DNA of 64,000 bases from JBDRMV01 sp043825615 (GTDB lineage: Bacteria > CG03). Position numbers and translations under genes: made by a program. Position 1 is the first letter of the stretch; every line of letters starts with the position of its first letter. This document shows positions 36,498 through 45,159 of this stretch, piece by piece. The notes under the pieces were generated by a model. It saw only the letters and a program-made list of their open reading frames with translations. It was not told the DNA's origin and made no database searches. The DNA lies in the NCBI GenBank assembly GCA_043825615.1, contig JBDRRS010000013.1, positions 62,001 through 126,000 on the forward strand. Reading direction: 5' to 3'.

Positions 36498-37093
36498 AAT
36501 TACTCTTAAAAGCCCGTGATGTCTGGATAGAAGCAGAAGATAAAATCATTCTCAAGGAAGTGAACCTTGAGATTTCCGAAGGTGAGTTTTTGTGGCTTGA
36601 GGGAAAAACCGGCGCCGGAAAAAGCCGGCTTCTAAAAGTTCTGTCATTCGGGGAAAACTCTTCAAACGGCGACATCGTTTCCGTTAAAAAATTCCCCCTG
36701 TTCACAGAAAACGCAACACTCCTGCAAAATGACTCCGTAAAGGAAAACCTGAAATCAGCCGCGCCGCTGGCCGGCACTTTGGACACTTCCGAACTTCTTA
36801 ATGCTCTCGGCCTTTTTGAAAAAAGAAATCAAAAAACATGCTCGCTTTCGGCAGGCGAAAAAATGCTCCTGAAACTGGCGACTTTTCTTATTCTAGAAAC
36901 CGAACTGGTTTTTTTAGACGAACCCTTCGGGCGCATGGACGCGGAAACGAAACTTCAGGCGTTCAAAACAATCCTTGAAAAAAACAGAAAAAATACGGCG
37001 GTCCTCATCGCAAGCACCTTTCCCTGCCCGGAGGACTCCCCCGTAAAGACAAGGAAACTTACCCTGAAAGATGGAAAACTATACGAAAAATAA
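36494..37093 (+). CDS. ftsE: FtsE-like cell-division ABC ATPase
   Basis: A 199-residue ABC ATPase with Walker A EGKTGAGKSRLLKVL, Q-loop LLQND, a signature-like SLSAGEKMLLKLA and Walker B LVFLDEPFGRMD. The position of the switch histidine (ATHD in normal FtsE) reads ASTF, so this residue appears to be absent. It overlaps ftsX by 23 bases and is followed by envC, which identifies it as FtsE. It would use ATP to drive FtsX-EnvC activation of amidases at septation. Confidence 0.88.
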   Translation: MKLLLKARDVWIEAEDKIILKEVNLEISEGEFLWLEGKTGAGKSRLLKVLSFGENSSNGDIVSVKKFPLFTENATLLQNDSVKENLKSAAPLAGTLDTSELLNALGLFEKRNQKTCSLSAGEKMLLKLATFLILETELVFLDEPFGRMDAETKLQAFKTILEKNRKNTAVLIASTFPCPEDSPVKTRKLTLKDGKLYEK

Positions 37094-37862
37094 TTTCGGG
37101 ATTCTTATCCTGAATTTTATTTTCTCCTTTTCAATTGTCTGCGCGTTTTTTCTGGACGTCAACTTAACGGCGTATAAAAAAAATCTCGCGGAAAAAATTT
37201 TCATCGCGGCTTTCGCCGAAAATACGAAGGACTCTGCTACAGCCGCCGGACAAATCCGGAAAATAAAAGGCGTGCGCAACGTTCAGGTTGAGGCCCCCGA
37301 AGAAACAATGGCAAAACTCTACAATGTCCTTAAGAAAAAGGAACTCCTGCCGGAACTCCCCTTAATGTCCGTTCCTGTTGTAATCAGAGTGCATCCGGAA
37401 AAAGCGGATTTCGGTCTGTTCAAAAAAATTGCCGCCGAAATCGCGCAAATTCGCGAAGTGAAACATTCGGACGACGGCGGAACCAGCGTCAAAAACATTT
37501 TCATTTTCATCGGGAAAATCAAAAAATTAAACCGGCTAATCAACATTATGCTCCTGTTTATTTGTCTGACTTCGGGTATATTTGTGAGATTCGGGCTTAA
37601 AAAAAATGACGAGAGATTTCTCTTTTTAACCGAACGAAATCTGGGTAAAAAGGAAATTTACCGGCGGCACATTTCAACGCTTGTCCTGATTCCTCTCATT
37701 GCGGCGGCGCTGGCAGTTCTGCTGTTCGTTTTACTCTGGCAGACGGCCGGAAACGGAGAATTCTTGTTTCCCGAACCCGTCCAAATTTTTTTCGTGTATC
37801 TTCTTTCAAATATCCCTGTTCTTTCTCTGCTCATCCCGCAAGGGGATGCTTCGCTATGGTGA
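37071..37862 (+). CDS. ftsX: FtsX-like division membrane protein
   Basis: The 263-residue protein has four membrane helices (about 10-30, 155-178, 203-228, 238-255) and an extracytoplasmic loop with the FtsX sequence KIKGVRNVQVEAPEETMAKL. It pairs with FtsE and passes the signal to EnvC. The next start lies 2 bases after its stop. Confidence 0.88.
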   Translation: MENYTKNNFGILILNFIFSFSIVCAFFLDVNLTAYKKNLAEKIFIAAFAENTKDSATAAGQIRKIKGVRNVQVEAPEETMAKLYNVLKKKELLPELPLMSVPVVIRVHPEKADFGLFKKIAAEIAQIREVKHSDDGGTSVKNIFIFIGKIKKLNRLINIMLLFICLTSGIFVRFGLKKNDERFLFLTERNLGKKEIYRRHISTLVLIPLIAAALAVLLFVLLWQTAGNGEFLFPEPVQIFFVYLLSNIPVLSLLIPQGDASLW

Positions 37863-37863
37863 A

Positions 37864-39036
37864 ATGAAAGGCGCCTGCGGGTTCCTTGCAGCAATTTTTC
37901 TTCTCCATTGCCCGCATCTCTACGCCTCAAAGATTGATGCGGAAATACAGAAAATCGATGCGGACATTGAAGAAAGCAACAGGACATTTTACAACCTGAA
38001 AGAGGAAATTGAAAAAATCTCGGAAAAACTTGACGCGCTCTCAAAAAAAAAGGAATTGACTTCCTCAAAAATCAACTCCATTTCAAACCAGATGAGCAAA
38101 CTCACACAAAAGATTCGTTCCCTCGACGCCGAATATAAAAACCACAAAAAAAAACTCCAGGACATTACGAATGCCCGCTTAAAAACGGAAAAGCAGCATT
38201 TGAACGCCCTGACATTTCTGACGGAAAACAGAAAACAATCCGTCCTCCTGAAAGCGCGCGAAAAAAAATATATGGAACTTTTTCTGGTTGACTACAAAAG
38301 CTCGTTCAGGTTTCGCATAAACGAGTTCCTCTTGGAGGATCTGCTTGAAAAGGTCTCTGTTTTTTCGGACGGCTGCAGGCAAAAAATACTGGGTCTTGAA
38401 GAGAAATTATCCGCTGTTGAAAAAACATTAGCCGATCTCGAAATAATGCTTGAAGACATATCTTATAAAGTTTCCACAAACAAGAAACTGCGGAAAAACT
38501 ACGCAAAAACACTGGAAGAAATGCAAAGTGAAGAGGGTAAACTGCAGAAAGACCTCCAGATAAAAGAAAAAGATAAAGATAAAATGGACCGTATGATAGA
38601 AAAATTTATGAAGAAAAAAAAGGATCTTCTCGCCGAAAAGGAAAAGCAGAAGGAATTTTCCGAAATCAAGGGTTTGCTGCCCTATCCCGTAAAAGGACAC
38701 ATTATCAGCCATTTCGGAAAAAAGAAACATCCTGCTCTCCAGACATACATAATAAACAGGGGGATAAAAATAGAAAGTTCTACAGACACGGTCAGAGCCG
38801 TCAAGGAAGGAACAACTTCATTCGCCGGGCCCTTCAAGGGTTACGGAAAAACTGTTATCATAGACCATGGCGGGGGCTTTTACACAGTGACAGCAGGGTT
38901 GTCCGAACTCCTCATAAATGAAGAGGTTGCTGTTCGCCAGGGAGAGCCCGTGGGGAAATGCCGCATCGGAAACGAAATTTATTTTGAAATAAGAGAGGAC
39001 GGCATTCCCGTCGACCCCGTGCTGTGGCTGGAATAG
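37864..39036 (+). CDS. envC: EnvC-like murein hydrolase activator
   Basis: A 390-residue exported protein with a signal peptide (MKGACGFLAAIFLLHCPHLY), a long coiled coil (about 25-255) and a C-terminal degenerate LytM domain. The zinc motif of active LytM enzymes is lost (NRGIKIESS where HRGxD is expected; no HxH later), as in EnvC/NlpD activators. An in-frame ATG at 37846 is an alternative start. Position after ftsEX fits septal amidase control. Confidence 0.88.
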   Translation: MKGACGFLAAIFLLHCPHLYASKIDAEIQKIDADIEESNRTFYNLKEEIEKISEKLDALSKKKELTSSKINSISNQMSKLTQKIRSLDAEYKNHKKKLQDITNARLKTEKQHLNALTFLTENRKQSVLLKAREKKYMELFLVDYKSSFRFRINEFLLEDLLEKVSVFSDGCRQKILGLEEKLSAVEKTLADLEIMLEDISYKVSTNKKLRKNYAKTLEEMQSEEGKLQKDLQIKEKDKDKMDRMIEKFMKKKKDLLAEKEKQKEFSEIKGLLPYPVKGHIISHFGKKKHPALQTYIINRGIKIESSTDTVRAVKEGTTSFAGPFKGYGKTVIIDHGGGFYTVTAGLSELLINEEVAVRQGEPVGKCRIGNEIYFEIREDGIPVDPVLWLE

Positions 39037-39065
39037 AACTTAATGAATTTAGAAGAGGGGGAAAA

Positions 39066-40289
39066 ATGAAAAAAATTCTGTTAATTTTAGGCATTGCGTT
39101 TATGCTGAATCCCGCGCGCGGGGCGGCAAGAACCGAATACGAGGAAATGAAACTCTTTAACGATGTTCTCTCGCAGATAGAAGCAAATTATGTTGAAGAG
39201 AAAAAAATTCCGGAACTGGTTGAAGGCGCCATTATCGGGATGGTAAAAACACTGGACCCGTATTCGCAGTATCTGACACCCGAGGCGGCGCAGCTTATGA
39301 AAAGCGAAACAAAAGGAGAATTCGGCGGTCTGGGCATCAAAATTACAGTCAGGGATAAATACCTCACGATAATTACGCCGATGCCGGGAACGCCGGCTTT
39401 CAGAGCAGGTCTTCTGCCCGAAGATAAAATAATAAAAATTGAGGGGGAAAGCACGGAAAGTATCACTGTCATGGACGCCGTAAAAAAACTGAGAGGCAAG
39501 CCCGGAACAAAGGTTACAATTACAATTGCAAGGGATGACGAAACAAAAGACGTAACAATTGTGCGGGCAAATATAAAAATTGAAAGCGTGCCGAAAAAAC
39601 AGTCAAAAATGCTTGAATACAGCATCGGATACATCAGAGTCACCGAATTCAACGAAAAAACACCCAATGATTTTCTGAAAGAGTACGCGGAACTGGAAAA
39701 CGGCGGAATGATGGCGCTGATTATCGATTTAAGAAATAACCCGGGAGGTCTTTTAAAATCCGCGGTCGCGGTTGCCGAACATTTTCTTGAAAAAGACCAG
39801 CTCATCGTTTACACCAAGGGAAGGCAGAAGGATACTAATTTCAAATTCCTCGCCAAAAAAAATCTCCACAAAAAAATCCCTCTCGTAATATTGATTAACA
39901 ACGGCTCCGCTTCCGGAAGCGAGATTGTTGCCGGAGCCATAAAGGACCTGGGGAAAGGCATACTCCTCGGAGAAAAAACATTCGGGAAAGGTTCCGTCCA
40001 GAGCCTCATAGACATTTCCGGCGGGTCGCAGCTGCGCCTTACAACGGCAAAATATTACACGCCGAACGGAATCTGTATTCATGAAGAAGGAATTGTGCCC
40101 GATATAGAGGTAAAAATTTCACGCGAAGACAAGATAAAACTGATGCAGCAGGAAGAGGAGATTTACGGGCTGTCGCCCGAGGAAAAGGAAAAGAAGGAAA
40201 AAGAAAAAATAAAGGACGCTCAGCTTGAAAGAGCGCGTGAAATACTGTTTGCAGAACTGAAGTTTTCCGGGAAACTGTCCGCAAAATAA
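39066..40289 (+). CDS. ctpA: C-terminal processing protease, S41 family
   Basis: The 407-residue protease has a signal peptide (MKKILLILGIAFMLNPARGA), a PDZ domain (about 85-165), and the S41 core with catalytic Ser in INNGSASGSEIVAGA and Lys in GEKTFGKGSVQS. A charged, Lys/Glu-rich tail follows. Such enzymes trim or degrade periplasmic proteins, including cell-wall hydrolases. GAGGGGG lies just upstream of the ATG. The envC-ctpA-yibQ order is conserved in Gram-negatives. Confidence 0.94.
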   Translation: MKKILLILGIAFMLNPARGAARTEYEEMKLFNDVLSQIEANYVEEKKIPELVEGAIIGMVKTLDPYSQYLTPEAAQLMKSETKGEFGGLGIKITVRDKYLTIITPMPGTPAFRAGLLPEDKIIKIEGESTESITVMDAVKKLRGKPGTKVTITIARDDETKDVTIVRANIKIESVPKKQSKMLEYSIGYIRVTEFNEKTPNDFLKEYAELENGGMMALIIDLRNNPGGLLKSAVAVAEHFLEKDQLIVYTKGRQKDTNFKFLAKKNLHKKIPLVILINNGSASGSEIVAGAIKDLGKGILLGEKTFGKGSVQSLIDISGGSQLRLTTAKYYTPNGICIHEEGIVPDIEVKISREDKIKLMQQEEEIYGLSPEEKEKKEKEKIKDAQLERAREILFAELKFSGKLSAK

Positions 40290-40307
40290 AGTGCCTCCCG
40301 CCTCTGC

Positions 40308-41408
40308 ATGAGAAAAATTTGTGCCCGTAAGGGTAAAAGAACAAAGAAAAAAAAACAGCCGGCCGTCTGGCTTATAATTTTTGCCGTGCTGGCGGCAGCA
40401 TTTATTTACCACCTCCGAAAAAGAGCCGTGGATTACACCCGGGAATGCCTTCGGGCCGAACAGGATATCGGGCTTGTCCTGCTCAATCTTAAAGTCCCCG
40501 AAAAAAGCATTTCAACATGGCGAATTGAAAAAAGGAAAAACGGGAAGAAATGGATTGAAATAAACAAGAAAATCAAAATGCCGGGTGATAAGTGGGAAAC
40601 TTTCTTCTCCCGTCTGGAAAATTTATCTGCGGGGCTTCTAAAAAAAACCGGAGACAACACAATTTACCTTGTAAAAAACGGAATTGTCCTGTGCAGAATT
40701 ACCCTTGAGGACCTGAAGCGCAAGCCGCGCCTCACCTTCGTAATCGACGACTGCGGAAGGAGCAAAAAGGAAATCGCGCTCTTCACCGAACTCGGAATTC
40801 CGCTCACTTTTTCCATACTGCCCTACCAGAGGCACACAGCCATGCTTGCCGAATCGCTCGCAAGAGCCGGGTTTGAAACCCTCCTTCACCTCCCGATGGA
40901 ACCCCGTGAACCCGACCGGCTTTCGCTCGGGAAAGACGCCCTGTTCGTAAAAATGAATAAAAATGAAATTGAAAAAGTCCTGGAAAAAAATATTGAGAAG
41001 GTTCCCTTCATCAAGGGAGTAAACAATCACATGGGCTCTCTTTTTACCGAAAATGCGGAAAAAATGGAAATTGTTCTGCGGTTTCTCAAAGGGAGAGGCC
41101 TCTTTTTTCTTGATTCCGCCACTTCTTCAAAAAGCGCGTGTCTCAAAACAGCAGAAAAAGCGGGAATCTACTGCCTGAGAAATAACATATTCCTGGACAA
41201 CACCGACGACCTGAAAAAAATAAAAAAGCAAATAGCGCAGGCAATTAAAATCGCCGAAAAAAAAGGCTACGCCATAGCCATCGGACACGCCACGAGAAAA
41301 TACACCGCGCGGGCTATCGGGGAAATGGGGCATGAACTTTCGGGCGTTGAGATTGTTTCGCTGGACTCCGAGTCAAAGGAAATTAAAAATGCTCGTAATG
41401 GGAATTGA
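40308..41408 (+). CDS. yibQ: Divergent polysaccharide deacetylase family protein (YibQ)
   Basis: A 366-residue protein with an N-terminal basic stretch and membrane anchor (VWLIIFAVLAAAFIY), and a C-terminal divergent NodB-like domain: LTFVIDDCGRSKKEIALF, HLPMEPREP, GVNNHMGSLFT and the late AIGHATRKYTA. The family's activity is unknown. It is linked to envC in E. coli and related genomes. Its last 20 bases overlap tsaD. Confidence 0.9.
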   Translation: MRKICARKGKRTKKKKQPAVWLIIFAVLAAAFIYHLRKRAVDYTRECLRAEQDIGLVLLNLKVPEKSISTWRIEKRKNGKKWIEINKKIKMPGDKWETFFSRLENLSAGLLKKTGDNTIYLVKNGIVLCRITLEDLKRKPRLTFVIDDCGRSKKEIALFTELGIPLTFSILPYQRHTAMLAESLARAGFETLLHLPMEPREPDRLSLGKDALFVKMNKNEIEKVLEKNIEKVPFIKGVNNHMGSLFTENAEKMEIVLRFLKGRGLFFLDSATSSKSACLKTAEKAGIYCLRNNIFLDNTDDLKKIKKQIAQAIKIAEKKGYAIAIGHATRKYTARAIGEMGHELSGVEIVSLDSESKEIKNARNGN

Positions 41409-42360
41409 AACATCCTGCGACGAGACGGCGGTCGCAGTGGTAAAAGACGGGAAAAAAATATTTTCCAATGTCGTCCTTACGCAGATTCCGTATCACAGGA
41501 AGTTCGGCGGTGTCGTTCCGGAAATCGCATCCAGAAAACACCTGGAGGCGATAAATTCCGTGATTGAGGAAGCAAGTTTCCGGTCGGGGATTGAAATGCC
41601 GCACATTGACAGATTCGCCGTGACGGTGGGCCCGGGTCTTGCGGGTTCTTTGATTGTCGGAATTGTCGCCGCGCGCACGCTCGGTAAAATTTTCAAAAAA
41701 CCCGTCTTCGGGGTTAATCACATCCTCGCCCACCTTTCTGTGAATTTTCTCTTTCATGAAACCGGGCCGCCTTATATCGGCCTCGTGGCGTCTGGAGGTC
41801 ACTGCGATTTAATCCATTCAAAATCGCACAACGAATTTGAGCGGCTTTCCCGCACGAGAGACGACGCGCCCGGAGAAACATTTGATAAAATAGCAAAAAT
41901 GCTTAAACTCCCCTATCCCGGCGGGGCGGAAGTGGAAAAAGTTGCGCGGGACGGGGACCCGGATTCTTTTGTGTTTCCGACGCCAAAATTTAAAGACGGG
42001 TCAAATGACTTTTCCTTTTCGGGCATAAAGACCTTTGTGAAAAACCAGATAGCCAAAACACCCGACAACAGAATACCCGACCTGCTTGCCTCATTTCAGA
42101 AAAGCGTCGCCGGCATCTTTGCGGACAAAATTGAGTCGGCTGCAAAAGAGAAAAACTGTCTGAGGATTTTACTGGCGGGCGGCGTTATGGCGAACGGTTA
42201 TATCGTTTCTTTCCTTGAGGAGGAATGCGCCAGACATTCCCTGCAGCTTTTCTGCGCAGCGCCGGAATTCTGCACGGACAACGCCTGTATGGTCGCGGGC
42301 AGAGGATATTTTCAGGAAGAATCGCTTCCTCTCACACCGAGGCCCGACTTAACAATATGA
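41389..42360 (+). CDS. tsaD: tRNA threonylcarbamoyladenosine transferase TsaD
   Basis: TsaD makes t6A37 in tRNAs that read ANN codons. The 323-residue protein starts MLVMGIETSCDETAVAVV, has the iron-binding NHILAH motif, VASGGHCDL, and the ATP-site LLAGGVMANGYI. A ribosome site AAAGGA is 8 bases before the ATG. Partner genes tsaB and tsaE are in this window at 53862-56211. The stop overlaps the next gene by four bases. Confidence 0.96.
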   Translation: MLVMGIETSCDETAVAVVKDGKKIFSNVVLTQIPYHRKFGGVVPEIASRKHLEAINSVIEEASFRSGIEMPHIDRFAVTVGPGLAGSLIVGIVAARTLGKIFKKPVFGVNHILAHLSVNFLFHETGPPYIGLVASGGHCDLIHSKSHNEFERLSRTRDDAPGETFDKIAKMLKLPYPGGAEVEKVARDGDPDSFVFPTPKFKDGSNDFSFSGIKTFVKNQIAKTPDNRIPDLLASFQKSVAGIFADKIESAAKEKNCLRILLAGGVMANGYIVSFLEEECARHSLQLFCAAPEFCTDNACMVAGRGYFQEESLPLTPRPDLTI

Positions 42361-43073
42361 CCACGACCGTAATCCTCGCCGCCGGGCGTAGCGTCAGGAT
42401 GAAATCGCCCACTCCGAAGGTTTTGCACAAGGTTTGCGGAACGCCTATCATAGACAGAATAGTAAACGCGGTGTCGCCTTTTTCAAAAAAACTGATTTTT
42501 GTCGTCAACAGCAAAAAAGTAATACAATATCTTAAAAAATACAAAACCGGCAAACTTGTTTTTCAGAAAAATCTCCTCGGCACCGCAAATGCTCTCCTTC
42601 AAACGGAAAAACAGCTCGGTAAAAGAAAATGCAGAATTCTCGTTCTGCCGGGCGACGTGCCGTTACTGTCAAAAGCTGTCGTCGAGAAATTTATTCTTTT
42701 CCATGAAAAGACCGGGAATGACATAAGTATCCTGACGGCAAACCTGCGGAACCCGACCGGATACGGAAGGATTATAAAAAAAGACGGCTTTGTCTCGGAA
42801 ATACGCGAAGAACTTGACGCGACGGAAAAGGAAAAAAGAATAAGAACCGTAAACGGAGGAATTTATATTTTCCCCGTCCCTGAAATCTTCGCCCTGCTTA
42901 AAAAAGTAAAACTGAACCCGCGTAAGAAGGAATATTATCTGACCGACGTCATAAAAATCGCAGACGGCATCGGGATGAAAACAGGGGCTATGACTCTGCG
43001 GGACGGAACATTTCTGCTCGGCGTGAACACGGCGGAAGACCTGAAAAGAATAAACCTGAAAGTTAAATCTTGA
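42357..43073 (+). CDS. GlmU N-terminal-type nucleotidyltransferase
   Basis: This 238-residue protein matches the uridylyltransferase half of GlmU: VILAAGRSVRMKSPTPKVLH, LLGTANALLQTE, LPGDVPLLS, NGGIYIFPV and EYYLTDVIKIA. The left-handed beta-helix acetyltransferase half is absent, so acetylation of glucosamine-1-phosphate must be done elsewhere. It probably makes UDP-GlcNAc or a related sugar nucleotide. The glmU-prs order is common. Confidence 0.9.
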   Translation: MTTTVILAAGRSVRMKSPTPKVLHKVCGTPIIDRIVNAVSPFSKKLIFVVNSKKVIQYLKKYKTGKLVFQKNLLGTANALLQTEKQLGKRKCRILVLPGDVPLLSKAVVEKFILFHEKTGNDISILTANLRNPTGYGRIIKKDGFVSEIREELDATEKEKRIRTVNGGIYIFPVPEIFALLKKVKLNPRKKEYYLTDVIKIADGIGMKTGAMTLRDGTFLLGVNTAEDLKRINLKVKS

Positions 43074-43089
43074 ATACGGAGGAAGTAAA

Positions 43090-44025
43090 ATGAAAAATCT
43101 TTGCGTTTTTTCGGGAGGTTCTAATCCCCTCCTGACGAAGGAAATCTGCAGAACTCTAAAAACCAGGGCGGGGCAGATTTCAATCTCGACTTTCGCGGAC
43201 GGGGAATGCAACATAAAAATTTCTACAAACGTCCGCGGGAAGGACGTCTTTGTCGTTCAGGGGACCTGCCCGCCGGTAAACGAGAATTTGATGGAACTGC
43301 TGACCATCGTTGACGCCCTGAAACGGGCTTCCGCCAGAAGAATCACGGCCGTGATGCCTTATTACGGTTATGCAAGACAGGACAGAAAAACGGAGGCGCG
43401 CGTTCCCATAACCGCGAAACTGGTCGCGAATCTTCTCGCGGCCGCAGGCGTAAACAGAGTTCTCACCCTTGAACTGCACGCAGGTCAGATTCAGGGCTTC
43501 TTTGACATTCCTGTTGATAACCTCTCCCCGACAGGCGTTTTCGTCGAAAAACTGAAAAAAATGAATCTGGGAAAAACCGTTGTCGTTTCACCGGATGCCG
43601 GAGGAGTGGACAGGGCAAGGTCTCTCGCGAAATACATCGGCTCAAGTCTGGCAATGGTCGATAAAAGACGCTCCACTCCCAACAAAGCCAAAATTCTCAA
43701 CATCATCGGGAATGTGAAAAACAAAACCTGCCTCATATTTGACGACCTTATAGACACCGCCGGAACAGCGGCAGGCGTAGCGGTGGCTCTGAAAAAACAC
43801 GGGGCAAAAAAAATCTATCTCCTCGGATGCCACCCCGTCCTGTCAGGCCCGGCGGCGGGCATTCTGCAAAAAGCCCCCCTGGAAAAAGTTATTGTTACAA
43901 ATTCAATCCCGCTCAAGAGGAAATCAAAAAAGTTTCTCGTTCTTTCCATCGGGAAGCTGTTCGCTCAGGCAATATATAGAATCCACAATGAAACCTCAAT
44001 CTCCGGTTTATTTAAACTGAAATAG
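43090..44025 (+). CDS. prs: Ribose-phosphate pyrophosphokinase
   Basis: Makes PRPP from ribose-5-phosphate and ATP for nucleotide, histidine and tryptophan synthesis. The 311-residue protein has AVMPYYGYARQDRKTEARVP, the histidine region LELHAGQIQGFFDIPVDNL, and the PRPP site IFDDLIDTAGTAAGVA. GGAGG lies 9 bases before the ATG. A T-rich run follows the stop. Confidence 0.97.
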   Translation: MKNLCVFSGGSNPLLTKEICRTLKTRAGQISISTFADGECNIKISTNVRGKDVFVVQGTCPPVNENLMELLTIVDALKRASARRITAVMPYYGYARQDRKTEARVPITAKLVANLLAAAGVNRVLTLELHAGQIQGFFDIPVDNLSPTGVFVEKLKKMNLGKTVVVSPDAGGVDRARSLAKYIGSSLAMVDKRRSTPNKAKILNIIGNVKNKTCLIFDDLIDTAGTAAGVAVALKKHGAKKIYLLGCHPVLSGPAAGILQKAPLEKVIVTNSIPLKRKSKKFLVLSIGKLFAQAIYRIHNETSISGLFKLK

Positions 44026-44046
44026 TTTTTTTGATTCTCAGCGGGA

Positions 44047-44083
44047 CAGAATAGCCCTCATTTTGTTCGTCTTTATTTTTCCC
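44047..44083. repeat. Partial third copy of the dispersed repeat
   Basis: AGAATAGCCCTCA and TTGTTCGTC then TTTATTTTT match the 3' part of the 6601-6755 repeat. No palindrome is included. Confidence 0.45.
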
Positions 44084-44169
44084 TGTAATGGGCCATAAAA
44101 ACCGCCGCGAAAATTGGTATAAAGATTCTCAGGCAGCAAATTATATCTACACAAAATCACCTGCCTGGC

Positions 44170-44216
44170 GAAGCGGCGACACCGCGTGGAAGGTCAGTCG
44201 GATTGGCTTGTTAAAC
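44170..44216 (-). mobile_element. Half attC-like site after nucleotidyltransferase gene
   Basis: On the minus strand the gene stop TAA lies inside GTTTAAC, an exact RYYYAAC core, followed by AAGCCAATCCGACTGACC, an L''-like arm, and a centre with GGTGTCGCCGCTTCGCC. The complementary second half is not present, so the site looks truncated. The stop-in-core arrangement is the same as at 63863-63871. The rest of the 44026-44210 gap has no gene. Confidence 0.45.
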
Positions 44217-44660
44217 TTTATTATTTTTTAAATAATCAGCGTCCAATTTATCTTTTTTTCTACCAGTGGATTGTTTATTTTTTATGAGGTTTTCTTTTGA
44301 AATAAATGGTATAGATAGGTTTTCAATTTCTATATTTTCTCTGGATTTGTACGCGTCTTGGAAATTTACTCCGTCAATATGTGTGATAATATCAATGCGC
44401 CGGGGTGCTACGCCAATTTGAAAAATAATGCCTTTTTTGGTAAATGTATCTTTGGTTATCTCGGAAAGAGGAGCGCCAAATTCAGAAAGAGAGAGATATA
44501 TTTTTTGGGAATTATTAGCAGATGCCTCTACCCATATATCAAAATCACCAGTTGCACGCGGATAACCGTATGCACCCATGGCATAAGCACCAACGGTGAG
44601 AAATTTCACTTCATTGTTCAATAAGATTTGTAACATTTCTTTGTAATCTTCGTTCAACAT
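44211..44660 (-). CDS. Nucleotidyltransferase, DUF6036/AbiEii-like
   Basis: A 149-residue protein with the minimal nucleotidyltransferase pattern VGAYAMGAYGYPRATGDFDI (G-x-Y/G, then D-x-D within about 15 residues) and APRRIDIITHIDGV. Proteins of this kind accompany toxin or abortive-infection modules. It overlaps its partner gene by 50 bases. A half attC site follows immediately, so it may be a captured cassette. Confidence 0.78.
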   Translation of the reverse strand: MLNEDYKEMLQILLNNEVKFLTVGAYAMGAYGYPRATGDFDIWVEASANNSQKIYLSLSEFGAPLSEITKDTFTKKGIIFQIGVAPRRIDIITHIDGVNFQDAYKSRENIEIENLSIPFISKENLIKNKQSTGRKKDKLDADYLKNNKV

Positions 44661-44799
44661 AATTCACTCCTCTGAGCGACCAAATTTCCGCTGTAAGTTC
44701 CCACATAAAGGAGACAAGCTCCTTTGGGGACGCTTCTACAAAGGAATCGTCTTTTTTGGTAAGTTTCTTAAGATTTGCGATTTTTCTTCTTACTTTCAT
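44611..44799 (-). CDS. Small partner of the nucleotidyltransferase
   Basis: This 62-residue protein (VSFMWELTAEIWSLRG, then VNYVERRLQRNVTNLIE) matches a short conserved type found directly upstream of DUF6036-like nucleotidyltransferases. Function is unknown; a toxin-antitoxin-like pair is the best guess. TATAAT at 44809-44814 (minus) is a possible -10. Confidence 0.65.
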   Translation of the reverse strand: MKVRRKIANLKKLTKKDDSFVEASPKELVSFMWELTAEIWSLRGVNYVERRLQRNVTNLIEQ

Positions 44800-44910
44800 A
44801 TTGATATTATACCATATTTTATCAATTTTTCATTTATGTCTAACATTTTTATCATAATTTTCACACAGAAAGCCATAGTTTCAGAATTTTCAGGAATAAA
44901 TCCATCTGCT

Positions 44911-45030
44911 TCTTCTCCATAAGACATATCTGGCCCTCCTGAAATTATTCCACGTGGAATAATTTGCCTTTTTTCCGACGACGCCGTTTTAAGGGGTACC
45001 CTTTTTGGCTGTTATTCCATGTAAGATTGC
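44911..45030. repeat. Dispersed repeat copy 2 with 24-bp perfect palindrome
   Basis: Matches 6601-6755 over about 120 bases. The palindrome at 44942-44965 (left arm AAATTATTCCAC) differs from copy 1 at three positions in each arm, all compensated. The sequence AGTACCTGTCCCC just to the right (near 45041) is a phrase often seen next to IS200-like transposase remnants, but no transposase is present. The rest of 44800-45159 has no gene. Confidence 0.75.
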
Positions 45031-45070
45031 CCTCGAAAAAAGTACCTGTCCCCTCTTTATATTTTTATAA

Positions 45071-45107
45071 GACCATTCCGCAGTATAGTGCGGAATGGTC
45101 CGCACTA
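45071..45107. repeat. Overlapping perfect inverted repeats
   Basis: GACCATTCCGCA (45071-45082) pairs with TGCGGAATGGTC (45089-45100), and TAGTGCGGA (45086-45094) pairs with TCCGCACTA (45099-45107). The two hairpins share sequence and exclude each other. Another ATTCCGCA follows at 45107. It lies downstream of brnA on the minus strand, without a poly-U tail. Confidence 0.6.
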
Positions 45108-45159
45108 TTCCGCATAGACGCGCGCAATTGTGCCAAAGACAACCGCACCCGGCCCCTTT

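Noticed and set aside
43980..44040. Intrinsic terminator after prs
   Set aside because: A T-run follows the stop, but the only possible hairpin is short and lies inside the coding end.
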